From contig QWDQ01000058.1 in assembly GCA_003868215.1 (NCBI GenBank), forward strand, positions 1 through 64,000: a stretch of 64,000 nucleotides of DNA. The letters are read 5' to 3'. Below, piece after piece: positions 1-12,600 of this stretch. How positions within the stretch are numbered: the stretch's first letter is position 1; the number at the start of each line of letters is the position of its first letter. A program made the position numbers and the translations under genes. The stretch is from Pseudophaeomoniella oleicola (lineage: Eukaryota > Ascomycota > Eurotiomycetes > Phaeomoniellales > Phaeomoniellaceae). The notes below the pieces were generated by a model, which worked only from the letters and a program-made list of their open reading frames with translations, was not told the origin of the DNA and searched no databases.

Positions 1-555
1 GGGGGGAAGGTAAGGACGGGAAAGCCCCCAAACACCCAATCTACCCGCTAAGTTAATTACCTAATTACAACAGAGACAATCCTCGTCGTCAGAAGAGTGT
101 GGTGCTGTTAACAGGGATTGTCCTGACAAGTTAGCGGCCGCTGTTTACCTTTAGTAGTTTCTATTTTCCCTCCACAGTATTGAATTCAATTGAGTAAAAG
201 GTTTCCTTTCTCTGGTTCTCCTCTTTTGCCCAGACTCAATGTATACCTAATTGAACTATCTTTCCTCCCTGCGCCTTCCTTGGCTTCAACATAATTAATA
301 CAACTCGGTGACCATACGCAGCTGCTGGACACATACGCAAAGAGAACAGTTCTAACCTGCTCGCCCCAAATGCTGCTGCGCGCAAGAATCCTCCAAGTAT
401 GACCCTCTTCGACGCGACTTTATTGGTTCCATCTGCTATATAATCATCTGTTGATTTTCTTCCATCTTCAAAACGCCTGTCGACCGCCGAGCCTGGGTTG
501 GGGTATCCGGATCGTATATCGACACGGCTTCGCATTTTATAACTCTTCATAAACC
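1..555 (+). promoter_or_regulatory. Upstream region of the plasma-membrane H+-ATPase gene
   Basis: There is no credible coding sequence here. The last 350 bases are pyrimidine-rich, as is common in promoters and 5' leaders of highly expressed fungal genes. The left end is the window edge, so the promoter may extend further. I could not assign a TATA box or a transcription start. Confidence 0.5.
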
Positions 556-3404
556 ATGTTCGGCTCCGCGCCCTCGTCATCCGATTCAGACAAGCCTGCT
601 AGTCGCGTGGAATCATTTGGTCAATCGCACGGCCTCGATGGGAACTACGATGTCGAAAAGCAAGAGTCGTCGGGCAGGGAGAAGACGCCGACGGTCCACG
701 AAGATCATGACGCAGAGGAGGATATGGACGCCCTTATAGAAGAGCTGGAATCACAGGATGGTGATCAGGACGAGGACGACGAATCAGACATTCCAGGTGG
801 TACTCGACCGGTTCCCCCAGACCTCTTGAACACCGACACGCGCATCGGCTTGACTGAAAACGAGGTGATTCAACGGCGGAAGAAATATGGTCTCAACCAA
901 ATGAGAGAAGAGAAGGAAAACCTGGTGTTGAAGTTCTTAGGCTACTTCGTAGGTCCCATTCAGTTTGTCATGGAAGCGGCTGCCATTCTCGCTGCAGGGT
1001 TGGAGGACTGGGTCGATTTCGGGGTCATTTGCGCCTTGTTGCTGCTCAATGCGACAGTCGGATTTGTTCAGGAGTTCCAAGCCGGTTCTATTGTCGAAGA
1101 ATTGAAGAAGACACTGGCATTAAAGGCGGTTGTATTACGCGATGGTCGCTTGACTGAAGTGGAAGCTCCTGCCGTGGTACCCGGAGATATTCTGCAGATT
1201 GAAGAGGGAACCATCATTCCAGCAGATGGGCGCATCGTCACCGAAGATGCTTTCCTGCAAGTCGACCAGTCGGCGATCACAGGCGAGTCTCTCACTGTCG
1301 ATAAACACAAAGACGATACCTGTTATGCCTCTTCGGCTGTCAAGCGTGGTGAGGCATTCATGGTCATCACCCATACCGGTGACAATACATTTGTGGGAAG
1401 GGCGGCTGCTCTAGTCAATGCTGCTTCTACAGGAACGGGACATTTCACCGAAGTGCTGAACGGTATCGGCACAGTACTACTGGTCCTGGTCATTTTTACT
1501 CTTCTGGTTGTGTGGATATCGTCATTCTACCGGTCGAATCCAATCGTCAAGATCCTCGAATTCACTCTAGCCATCACCATCATCGGGGTGCCAGTTGGTC
1601 TCCCTGCCGTGGTTACCACTACAATGGCCGTAGGTGCTGCATACCTGGCCAAAAAGAAGGCTATCGTACAGAAATTATCCGCGATTGAATCCCTGGCGGG
1701 TGTTGAGATACTTTGTTCGGACAAGACAGGCACATTGACAAAGAATAAACTGTCATTGGCTGAACCGTATACTGTATCTGGAGTCGAGCCAGACGACCTG
1801 ATGCTAACGGCGTGCCTCGCAGCCTCTCGCAAAAAGAAGGGTATGGACGCTATTGACAAGGCCTTTCTCAAGGCGCTTCGCTATTATCCTCGCGCCAAGA
1901 CTGTTCTTACACAATACAAGGTGGTCAACTTCCAACCATTCGATCCGGTGTCTAAGAAAGTGAGTGCCGTGGTGGAGTCTCCCTCGGGCGAACGTATCAC
2001 ATGCGTTAAGGGAGCACCGTTGTTCGTCCTCCGCACCGTTCAGGAAGACCATCCAATCCCCGACGAAATTGATGCGGCATACAAGAACAAGGTTGCTGAG
2101 TTTGCCACTCGGGGGTTTCGCTCCCTTGGCGTCGCTCGCAAGCGAGGCGAGGGACAGTGGGAAATTCTGGGAATCATGCCCTGTGCTGACCCTCCGAGAC
2201 ATGACACTGCCAAAACCATCAATGAAGCCAAAACCCTGGGTCTCTCGATCAAGATGCTTACAGGTGATGCGGTCGGTATCGCTCGTGAAACATCACGTCA
2301 GCTTGGTCTTGGAACGAATGTCTACAACGCGGAACGACTTGGACTTGGTGGGGGTGGGACAATGCCTGGCTCGGAAGTCTATGATTTCGTAGAGGCTGCC
2401 GATGGGTTTGCTGAGGTCTTTCCACAGCACAAGTACAACGTCGTCGAAATCCTTCAACAGAGAGGTTACTTGGTGGCTATGACCGGTGATGGCGTCAATG
2501 ATGCTCCTTCACTGAAGAAAGCAGATACCGGTATCGCAGTTGAAGGCGCGTCAGACGCGGCGCGCTCTGCGGCTGATATTGTCTTCTTGGCTCCTGGGCT
2601 CTCAGCGATCATCGATGCGCTGAAGACTTCTCGCCAGATCTTCCATCGGATGTATGCCTACGTCGTCTATCGTATCGCGCTTTCACTCCATCTTGAAATA
2701 TTCCTGGGACTATGGATTGCCATTCTTAACCAATCGCTCAACTTGGAGTTGGTCGTCTTCATCGCTATTTTCGCTGATATCGCTACTCTTGCTATTGCTT
2801 ACGACAATGCCCCTTTTTCGAAGACGCCCGTGAAATGGAACCTCCCAAGACTCTGGGGAATGTCCATATTGTTAGGCATAGTCTTGGCCATCGGGACTTG
2901 GATTGCTCTTACCACCATGTTTGTGCAATCTGAAAACGGTGGTATCGTCCAAAACTTTGGTAGACTAGACGAGGTCTTGTTTCTTGAAATATCACTCACG
3001 GAGAACTGGCTCATCTTTATCACCCGTGCCAATGGGCCGTTTTGGTCGTCACTCCCATCTTGGCAATTGTCAGGCGCCATACTATTGGTCGATTTGATTG
3101 CTACTTTCTTCTGTCTCTTCGGTTGGTTCGTGGGTGGACAAACGTCGATCGTTGCTGTTGTCCGAATCTGGATCTACTCATTTGGCGTCTTTTGTGTGCT
3201 CGGTGGACTCTATTATTTAATGCAAGACTCGGTCACTTTCGACAATCTTATGCATGGAAAAAGTCCAAAAAGGAACCAGAAACAGCGATCACTGGAAGAT
3301 TTCGGTAAGTGACTTGATGATAGATGATTCATTTTACGAAGCTAACGATCCTTTTAGTTGTGTCATTACAACGCGTGTCAACTCAACACGAGAAATCAGC
3401 ATAG
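556..3404 (+). CDS. pma1: Plasma-membrane H+-ATPase (P-type, Pma1 family)
   Basis: Pumps protons out of the cell with ATP and energises nutrient uptake. There are two exons, 556-3304 and 3358-3404, giving 931 residues; the usual family length is 920-1000. The protein has an acidic N-terminus (about residues 50-78), the actuator motif TGES at 242-245, the phosphorylation motif DKTGTLT with the acceptor Asp389, and the hinge motif TGDGVNDAP from 643. About ten membrane helices are expected. The 53-nt intron (GTAAGT...TTTTAG) precedes the last 15 codons, which read [15 protein letters not shown]. This matches the regulatory tail of yeast Pma1, where the Ser-Thr pair in RVST is phosphorylated on glucose (family knowledge). 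Reading into the intron instead meets a stop after two codons and loses that tail. The start is the first ATG of a long open frame with a family-like acidic leader. Identity is very secure. Confidence 0.97.
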
Positions 3405-4194
3405 GAGCCGGTTGCCACAAGTTCAGAGATGGTCAGCAAAGATCGGGGATCAGTTGCAAAAGGGAAGGAAAAGGTGATATAGAAGCAGAGCCGGACTATG
3501 TCGCCGGATGCATTTCGGATGGCTAAGATGAGCAAGGATTGCCTTATGGAATCTCCTGGTCCGATTGGATGAAGCCAGGCTTACTTTTGGGAGGGATGGA
3601 CACGGATCATAGAAGGAGGATCCTTATACCGACTGTTTTCCTAGTCCGTTGAGCGTTCGAGCATTTACAAATACCCCGCAGGCCGATAGAGATGGTCTTG
3701 CCAGCATTTCTTTTTGCGTTGCTAGTCTAGTCATAATACACTATCCTTCACGACTCTTCAGAAGTATTCTAGTTGATGCGGAATCGACGTAGGTATAGAA
3801 CTCTTGGCGGGCTTCCCTTAGATAAGACATCTACGTCGCCTTCTCAACGTATCCTGAAGGGGTACAATAACATATGATATCTTGTCTGATATAGATGTGA
3901 TACAGACTGTATCCTATGATTCCATGGTTTTATTGATTGCTTCTCTGAAATAACACCCCGTCACTTATTGTAGGTTAATGTTGTTGAACGCAATCGCCCG
4001 AATATAAATAAAAACTGTAATTTTCTCACCCTACGGAAAGTTCTTTCCGAACCCATTTTATCTTTCATATCCTCCTTCATGCACATCTCGCTCCGAAAGG
4101 AACAACGGATCGGAGTGCAACTTTAGTCTTTTTGATGATGACGGATCTGTCAGATGGGGAGCAATCACCTAAGGTTCTTTGCTGTTGAGGGAAG
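3405..4194. other. Intergenic: pma1 3' UTR and promoter of the WD40 gene
   Basis: About 790 bases lie between the H+-ATPase stop and the ATG at 4195. No open frame here resembles a protein. The left half is presumably 3' UTR and the right half promoter. Nothing repetitive was seen. Confidence 0.5.
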
Positions 4195-6718
4195 ATGAGT
4201 TCTGGTGGGTTGTCGGGACGGCCGAGGGATATCCCTGGATTTTATTATGGTATGTGGAAGCTTCTTCATGTTATCTCTGATGTCTCTTGCAGCTCTATAT
4301 CGTCCGTTGGATTTGATTTGGTACCCTGTGATTTTCTATACATTCGGTAAACAGTTATCAGGCATTGTTCTGACTCGACTCATGTCCCAGACGAAGAGAA
4401 GAAGAAGTATTTTAAGATCCAACCAAACCATGCATCTACTCCTTCGGCCGCACCATATACCAAGGCCGCCATCAGGGAGAAACGGGAGGTGTCGAAGGTA
4501 TGGCAGTCAACACTGGTTATGTACAGCGCTGTGCGTCGACCAAGCTTACCATCCTGTCAGAGACGTAAGCTGAATGAACAACACCGAACCCGTCAACGGC
4601 ACCAAACAATCATTCGCTCAAGACTACGAGACTCCCGGCTCGCAGGCTTTGTGCTCGAGAACCGTCTGGGAGGGCTGGACAAGCCTATCAAACCCGGCAG
4701 GGTACGCCACCTCTGCGAATGGTACGGTGCCAATCTGGAACGCGGGTCTTACATCACCCCTCGTGCTGAGCAATTGGACCAGTTGGGTCCGTTTGTTCGT
4801 GATCCTCAGACAGGATCCTTACTGATCGGTCGGTGCCTTTGTCTATATCTGTGGATCAATAACTGACGATGATTATAGCTGTTGACCGGCAACGCCAATC
4901 TGCGCTGGAAGTGTACGTGAATTGATCGTTGCAGCATTTCCAGAAATCAGAGGCAGCGCTGACTTCTCGGGTAGTTGGCCAGTAGATTGCTTCTACAGAG
5001 AACCGGCGCATATAAACTCTCTGAACACTTATTTTCAAGTAAGCATGCACGGTGCGCTGCTTGCTCTCCTACCACCGTATCCTCTTTGTGCAGAGCAATC
5101 GAGAGATTCGATCGAACTGTTATCTCCAGACCACTGCAGCGCATACCCTACCGGGATTAGTCCTCCCTTTAGACAATTCACCGTTTACCTGACAAACAAC
5201 CCATCAACTGGAAATCGCTGATCAATCTATCTGATCCTAGTCCTCCCACATTTCGATGTCTCTGAGCAGCAAACGCTCTCTGCTGTAAGGCCTTTGTCCC
5301 ACACATCTGAATGCACACCATTGATCTTACGTTCCTATAGAATCACCGCTCGTCAAATGACGAATGTCTCATCTACCAATGCCAACGTCATGATCGAACA
5401 GCTCAGCGACCCTGAACAATCCCTGTCAAGAAACGGGACCGTCGTAGATCCCACGTGTACGACTGAATCCTTCTAGTCATCTGACTTTCTTCTAATCTTT
5501 CTCCAAAGATGCTTCCATAGGATGGGCACTCCCCGAGACTACCATGTGGGCGACCGCAGCCGCACCCTCCGGCACCAAGTTCCTCATCGCGACCGACCGC
5601 GGCTTCATCATCCCCTATCACAACGGCACCACGTGGGACCTGGAGAACCACCTGCCGGGTCCCGAAGCCGAGTGTATGACGGCCGAATGGCAGAACGACA
5701 ACATCTACATTACCGGCAAACGCAATGGGATCGTTCAGATGCACGATTCCAGAGCGCAATCCGGGCAGCGAGCATCGGTCTCTAGACTGAGACATCAAAG
5801 CGCCGTGACGGCGACGAGGATGATTGATCAAAGCAGGATACTGATCAGGGGTTTAGATAAGGCGTGTTTACTATACTGTCCATTTAACTTGCTCTCTGCA
5901 TTTTGCTCTCTCCCCTCCTCTCTCTATCTCTGAACACCTCCGTCCCCCCCCCCCCCCCCCAAAAAAAAAGGGAAAAAGGACAAAACTAACGAAGTCCTCC
6001 AAAGATGCACATCTACGACCTCCGCTTCGCCAAACGCCCTCCTCACCACTCCAACCGAAAACCCGTGCACACGCGACCGTACATGGAATTCCGCTCATTT
6101 CCCGGCTCAGATCGCTTCGGACTCGGCTTCGATTTCGATCCGGACCTCAATATCGTCGCGACCGGTATGTTTTCATTCATGTCATGTCTTTTGGCCCATT
6201 TCCCCTCCCTAAATCCCCCTTCCCCCCTCCGTTGCCCCTTTCCCAATAACTCATATACCTATGTTTTCTGTACGGTACCAAATAACTAAACCTTGAAAAA
6301 AAAAAAATCTGCAGTGACAGATAAACCTCTCCCCCACCACTCCCACGCCCACGCCCACACCACCCCTGGTCCTCAATCCACATCTTCCTCCTCCCCCAAC
6401 ATCCTCCTCCACTCCACCCTCACCGGCCACCTCCTCTCTACCCTCAACCCTTCCATCCCCTCATCTTCCTCTTCCTCTTCCTCTTCCTCCCAGTCGTCTC
6501 GACCACCACCACCACCGCCACCACCACCAGAAACTATCCTTTTCGCGCCGTCGCCATCGTTGCAATACGCGGGGAGAACGACACCAGCAGGACAACCGAA
6601 TGATTTGTATGTGGGTGTCAATCATTCTGGATTGGGAATGGGAAAGGGAATGGGAATGGGAAGGGGAATGGGGGTGGATGTTTGGAGTTGTGTTGGTCGT
6701 GGTGGGGATGAAGGGTGA
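4195..6718 (+). CDS. WD40-repeat protein, DCAF4-like, eleven exons
   Basis: Family knowledge: DCAF4 proteins are WD40 substrate receptors of CUL4-DDB1 ubiquitin ligases. Proposed exons are 4195-4249, 4391-4497, 4561-4828, 4879-4912, 4983-5038, 5094-5182, 5241-5284, 5341-5456, 5509-5861, 6005-6164 and 6315-6718. They sum to 1686 nt (561 aa) in a continuous frame. The N-terminus reads IPGFYYD then EEKKKYFKIQPNHA across the first intron, which is the hallmark start of this family. WD-like blades appear in exon 9 (TTMWATAAAPSG, NGIVQMHDSRA) and exon 10 (MHIYDLRFAK). The C-terminal exon is low-complexity Ser/Pro then Gly/Met-rich. The ends are firm. Exons 4-8 are my best splice reading and could be wrong. 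Intron 2 (63 nt) is also open in frame, intron 3 has a weak GTCGGT donor, and the intron before exon 10 seems to need a GC donor. CUL4 receptor function is inferred from family only. Confidence 0.72.
5944..5969. repeat. C17-A9 homopolymer tract inside an intron
   Basis: Seventeen C followed by nine A, lying inside the proposed intron 5862-6004 of the WD40 gene. It is prone to length error in sequencing, but it does not affect the reading frame because it is intronic. Confidence 0.85.
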
Positions 6719-6986
6719 GGATATGGATATGGATATGGATTTGGTTTGGGGTGATGGTGATTGATTCATTGGATATGTTTCAATGATGATGATGAGTGTG
6801 ATGAGTATGATGGTGCGCGGCAGGTAGTCAGGTCCGGGTAGGGAAGAAAAATGGGGGGGGGGGATTGAGAACGAACAATGCTTTTCGTTTTTCAAATTCA
6901 TAAATGATATCTTTTACCTATCCATCAATACACAACCCCTTTCCCCCTTTCTCCCTTTCTCCCTTCCCTTTATCTTAGTAACAGTT
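6719..6986. other. Convergent 3' junction with simple sequence
   Basis: This lies between the stop of the WD40 gene and the stop of ORC5 on the other strand. It contains GATATG-type repeats near 6720-6740, an 11-G run at 6853-6863 and a CCCTTT-rich stretch near 6940-6970. Both 3' UTRs must fit in these 268 bases. No gene was seen. Confidence 0.6.
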
Positions 6987-8750
6987 CTAAATCTCCCACT
7001 CCCCCACCGCCCCAACCCCTTCATCCCCCACCCCCCACTCCCTACACCTCTCCTCAACGAACTCCCTACGCACGTTAACCCTCCACCTCCCTTCCCTCTC
7101 CGCCCCAGATCCACCGCCGACTTCATCCGTGCCCACCGCCGAGCTGCTGACGGGGACGACGAGTCTGAGGCGCGCGAGTTCCACGAGGGAGGACATCAGG
7201 TTGTCGGAGACGACGACGTGGTGATTTCGGTTGGCGGTGGTGGGTTTCTGATGAGAGGATACAGAAGAAGTGCCGCCGATGCCTTCGGGGTGGATGGCGC
7301 GATAGATGGATGTGAGGCGGTCGAGGGGGAAGGGGTGCGGAATTTTGGCTTGCAGGGACCAGATTGCTTTGCCGACTTTGGCTTGCGGGCCGGCGGGGGT
7401 GACGATTCTTCTCTTGGATGGCGTTTTCTTGGTCGGGGACGAAGTGTCGCGGACGTCGAGGTCGAAGTCTGAGTCGTGGGGTTGCCTTTTGGTCGGGGTC
7501 GAGGATGTCGCGACGGAGGAAGTAGAGAAGTTTAGTTTCTTGCGGTGATAGGATTTTTTCATACGGCGGGATTTAGTAGTTGAGTTTGAGAGGCGAGAGA
7601 ATAGTAGGATGTCGACTTTCGGAGATGTGTGGGAGGCTAGATAGGCGGCGAGGAGGAGTAGGGTTGTTGTATACTTTAGCAGAGGTGACGGAGGAGCAGC
7701 AAGTGATGTAGGCTGTGTTGAAAGGCGATCTTGAGTGTCGGTAGAGGATGGGCCATGGGTGGTGAGAGGGTTGGCAGATGTTTCGATGCGTGATATAATC
7801 GTTCCCTCTCCCTCTGCCTGGAACAGCGAACGATTGCGAAGAAAGAGCTTCGCGAAGTCCCATTCTGAGGAGTTTGGTGGTGGAGGTTGATCTTGGACTA
7901 CTGGCTGAATGAATTTCGGCCATAGTCTAAGACAAGTCTTGCGCAAGCCGGGAAGGGAACGGGACGTTGGTGCGATGAGGGAATCATATACGGCGGTAGT
8001 GAACAGGGTATAGCAATTTGACAGTCGTGCTGAATCCAACAGTATTGGCGCCGTACAATCGGATGGTGGAGGTGGTGGATGTCGAGCCACAATATTTACA
8101 GCCTCTGCACGACTGTACGGTGGGAAGTGTAGATATGGGACGCCGACACGTTGAAAAGGAAGCGGCCGATTGGAGCTCACAATCATGATGACCGTTAAGT
8201 TAGGTATCTGCGTCCATGAGTCTTTGCTTGGGAAGAACGATGAGGATAACGTACCATCTCCCCTAGCCTCGCTAGCGATGGAAGTAGAGTTGGCCCAGCT
8301 TCTCGTTGACGGTCAACGCCGTCCAAGACGAGCGCGAACCTCTCGTTATTATACTCAAACAGCCTCTGCAGCTGTACTGCCAAAGTATTGAGATGTTCAC
8401 ATTTTTGATCTATGTCGAGATTTGCTGCGCCAGGTGTAGCGCCGATGCAGGTCTGTAGCGCCTTGTGTAGAAGATGTCTCTGACTTATAGTCTCTTGACA
8501 GTTGATGAACGCATGGCGCACTTTGAGGGTATCGAGGACGCATCTAACTACAGACGTCTTTGCCGTGGCTTCAGAGCCATATACCACAATGACTTGCGGG
8601 GAAGGGTATTCGGGCTGTTTCACATGTCAGTATATCGAACAATACGTTTATAGATCAACAAACGTTGAGAAGGGCAGCTAGTTGTTGGATTTGAGATTCT
8701 CGGCAAAGCCATTGCTCTTGAACCGCCGTCAGCAACTCAACAGACAACAT
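6987..8750 (-). CDS. orc5: Origin recognition complex subunit 5
   Basis: A subunit of the six-member ORC ATPase that marks replication origins and loads MCM helicase in the nucleus. There are three exons: 8664-8750, 8255-8614 and 6987-8207, 1668 nt in all, for 555 aa. Introns are 49 nt (GTTTGT donor) and 47 nt (GTACGT donor). The N-terminus carries CRESQIQQLAALLN, typical of Orc5. The P-loop follows as YGSEATAKTSV in exon 2, then a Walker B-like ALVLDGVD. The C-terminal half has the Orc5 winged-helix region, interrupted by a long basic, Ser/Thr-rich insert (TPTKRQ, SPTKKTPSKRR) that may be a nuclear signal or CDK target (inference). The P-loop has Ala where the last Gly of GxxxxGK[ST] is usual. 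The last 300 bases are very GC-rich. The start is the only ATG that joins in frame to the P-loop exon. Confidence 0.92.
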
Positions 8751-9690
8751 GAGCGACGAACATGAGCGTCGTTACATTCGCTGGCAGTGGACTAAGTGGT
8801 ATCGGAGTGTAGATTCAAGCGGAGGAATTTCAAGGGGACGCGGTGCGACGCGTCGATCTGATAAGATAACGGCTCTGATCCGATAGCGGCTCCATCGACA
8901 TGGCACCTTCTCTTGACACTACAACATATGGCAAGCAAGATGTGCCTTCAAAACATCAGGTACTTAGATCGGAGAAGGATAGTTACATACGTAATGTGGC
9001 ATTTTGGGGACTAAGTTGAGCTATGGTACATCTTTTTTGAAGACCAAGTAACTATGGCATACTATGGAAAAATGCCCAAGAAACTTGGCTTCGATGTTGG
9101 TGTCAATTGCAACCTCGTTTTCCATGCCCTTCCACATTCCGTTGCACATTACAAGCAACATGTCCCTTGAATGCGCCGTGCCATGCAGGCAAGCACGCCC
9201 AAATCTCGGGAGCGGATGTGAAAGGATTTCCAGTTCTGTTGAAAACAAAGCCATGAAGAACAAAAAGGAAAAAAGTAAAGCACACTTCGAAAGCAAGGCC
9301 TGAGCAATTCGTTTAGTTACAGGGCGTAGAACTCATGATGGGTTATGATCTTTGAGGAGAGACCGCATGAACCAAGACCGTTGTTGAACGCCCAAGCATG
9401 GCACAGCCAAGTGCTCTTGCTCATGTCATGAAAAAAAGCTGGCTTGATGTGCATGCATATGCCGTGTCGTGAAGATTTTGTACAGCAAAGAGAGGACCGA
9501 AGTTTATGCAGGTGAAAGCCTCTAGTGCTTGTCGGTCGTCTCGTTCGTGTCCAAGGAGTGGATATTCAAAAAGAAAGCTTTTCGGCCGTAAAGTCGTAAA
9601 AGTCATGAAAATCTAATGAGCACCTGCAGCAAGCTGCGCATGATGTTCATGAAACCTCGAATGCGCCGTGTGGAAATCGATTCCTAGGCT
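8751..9690. other. Intergenic: Puf 3' UTR and ORC5 promoter
   Basis: 940 bases between two reverse-strand genes. Both strands hold short open frames only, none with a recognisable domain. Part of this is probably the 3' UTR of the Pumilio gene. I see no repeat or RNA gene. Confidence 0.5.
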
Positions 9691-12600
9691 CTAGAAGTAG
9701 CCGGGACCTGGCTGGTTACCGGCATAAGGTTGAAAGTTGTTTTGGATGGCTGGTGCCGACTGTTGGGACTGTGGGCTGAAGACATTGCTGCCATAGTTGG
9801 CTTGACCACCGTTCATGTTGTTGTAGTTGCCGTTAGGAAATGCACCATTTTCAAATCCATCATTGGCATTGATGCCGGATCCCACGTAGCGTGGTGTGCT
9901 ATTTGCACCTTGGAAGATGTTGGATCCGTAGATCTGGAATTGACGGCGACCAGAAGTAGCGTTGCTTTGACGAGCTACAGGGAAAGATGGAGAGGACAAC
10001 TCGTTGGGAGTTACTTGGCCACTTGACGGACCACTGAGACGGCCAGCCGAGTCGTTAGCCATGATCTTACTAGCAATACGACGACCATGCGGAGTTTGCT
10101 TGATCCCTGGAAGGATCGGGCGAATAGTATCGGTCATTCTGATCTTCGTGTCTGCATCAGCATAGTCCAGAGCGGTTTGGACAACATAGTTTGCGAAAGC
10201 GTCCTTCAGCAGCTTCTCCATCTCACCAGGAAGCATCATCTCCTCGATCATCTTGCGCTTGACCTCGATCTGGCAGGTACGCAGACATTTCTCGATGACG
10301 TTGGAGCTGAACTTCTGCTTTGACAATGGACCAATGTTGCCACAGAAGCTGAGACAGAGCGGAGTAGTGAACAAGGGTTCATTGAGATCCAGGATGTACT
10401 GCACGACATAGTTTCCGAATGGGTCTTGAACAAGATCAAACGCATTTTGAGTGATTCTCGCGATCAAGGCACTACGCTGTTCGACACTGGCATGGTCAAT
10501 GCAGCGCTGCAAGACACAGCAGCCATGACGGTGTGTTCCGATCTTGATGCAATCAGCACCGGCAGCATCATAGATGAACTGAGCGTCTTCGTTGCTAAGG
10601 CGGTTCAAACACTTCTGAATGACATGGTTGCCATTCAGATCCTGGACAAGGCGGACGACCTCACGCTGGAGACCACGGATAACAGTCTGAACTTGTTCAG
10701 GAGTGTCAACGTACTCGATCATCTTCTGTAAAGCACGAGTGCCATGCTGATTGAGGGCGATCTCAACCATGGCTGGTGCGGCAGTCTCGATGAGAGCAGT
10801 GCGCTGATCACGATTGCAGTATTCAAAGAGCTTTTGGCAAAGATAGTTTCCGAAAGGATCTGTGGACGTTAGCGCTTGCTTGCAGCTCTTCCAGAGGCAG
10901 ACTTACCAGTCATCAACTCTGCGATATGAGGGCGTGTTTCAACAAAGATGGCTTGAATGGACTCGTCATTCTTCTCTTCGAGCTTACGTTGAAGGTAACG
11001 GCAGCCATGTTGATCCTTGCAGACGTTGTACAGATCACCGATGAAGCTCTCCAACGGTGCATTGTTGTATCGAACACTGTCCTCACTGCCAAAGCGACGA
11101 CCTGCACCTGCTTTACCACCTGTAACATTTCCATCGTGTGGACGATTGCCATTCGTGTAACCTTGATATTGTCCATAAGTCTGACTGTTGTTGTATGCAT
11201 TCATTTGACCAAAGCCGTTAGGCACGCCATATCCCAACATCGCAAATTGGTAGTACTGGCCCGGAGTAGCGCCATACGAACCATTGGTCTGGCCAAAAGT
11301 TGTGCCACTAGGATTTGGACCAGCACTTGCTCCAGCCGCGGGTCCGAAGGTGGGAGCGTTGGCCTGTAGTGCAGATGCATTCGATGTTGCCATTGTTGAC
11401 TGAGGTGGCATCTGACCTGGAGCTTGACCCAGCTGCTGCTTGTCTTCACGCTTGGACTCTGGAGACATCAATGCTGAGAATTCACGGCTTTGACGGTTTG
11501 GCACAGCACCTGTGGGGAAACGACCGATACTGACGTTATGATTGTGCAGATGTTGTTCGGCATGGGTTTTTGGGGGTGTGGCGGTCGTGCTCAGCGCGTT
11601 AGTCGACTTGATAGTTGGCAAGTCGTTGGTGGAGTAGGATGATTGAAGTGACAAGGGACGGCTTGAGGCAACGCTTCTAGCGGGAGTTGCAGGAGTCTCA
11701 AAGATACTCTTGAAACCAACGCCCATGGAGTGACGCTGAGATTTCTTGTCATTGTTGGCGAACTCAGCTTTCTCACTTGGGGGACTGCTAAGCTGGCCCT
11801 GTAGACTGAACATATTCGAACCGTTTTGGGGCATGCTTTGGTGAGATGGACGAGGACGACTGTAAGTTGCCCAAGCCTCCGATTCAGCTTCTTTAGTTGC
11901 CAAGTCAATAGCAGTGGAGTTAGCATGAAGCTGAGAGCATGTCAGTCTGATGTGAATTAGGATGGTTGATGAAGACTTACACCGCCAGATGAAACATCAC
12001 TGCGGAGAGTTGGGAAACCGTCATCAACTGCGGTCATTTGCATGTACAACTTCGCGTCAGGAGAAGTTAAGTCTACAGGATTGTTGGCCTTCAAAGACTT
12101 CTCATCATCTTCATCGTTAAAAAAGCCGTTGTTTGCAAGATTGCCCATGCCAGATCCGGATGAGAAGGTACTGAGACGATTCTGACGGGCTCCTGTAACA
12201 GGCATAGAGAAGCGGTTGCTTTTAGAAGCCATAGTCAGCATACGTTCTCGAGTAGAGTGTTTGGTTTCAGGAAGGTACATGAAAGGGTGAGAGAGATGAA
12301 AGGAACGAGTGAGTTCTGAGTGTGAGATGAGGTTGTGTCGGTTGTTGTGAGAAGAGAAAGACGGAGGGATATCGGGAAGAGAGGCCACATATATATACAA
12401 AAATCGGAGGAGTCGGAGCCTGATCCGAGTGAAGGACGGCGACATCGTCTATCCACAGCCTCCAAAGAAAGTGAAGCGAGAAGCAAGGGTGAATGGAAGA
12501 AGACTTGGGACATACTTTGTTGTGCGAACTGGAGGGACCTCATCCTCGTACTGTTCTTCCTCATCAGAACCACGGCGAGAACCAGGCATTGACTTGATTG

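Noticed and set aside
1804-2202. 132-codon reverse open frame inside the H+-ATPase gene
   Set aside because: It is an antisense frame under a highly conserved pump; no independent support.
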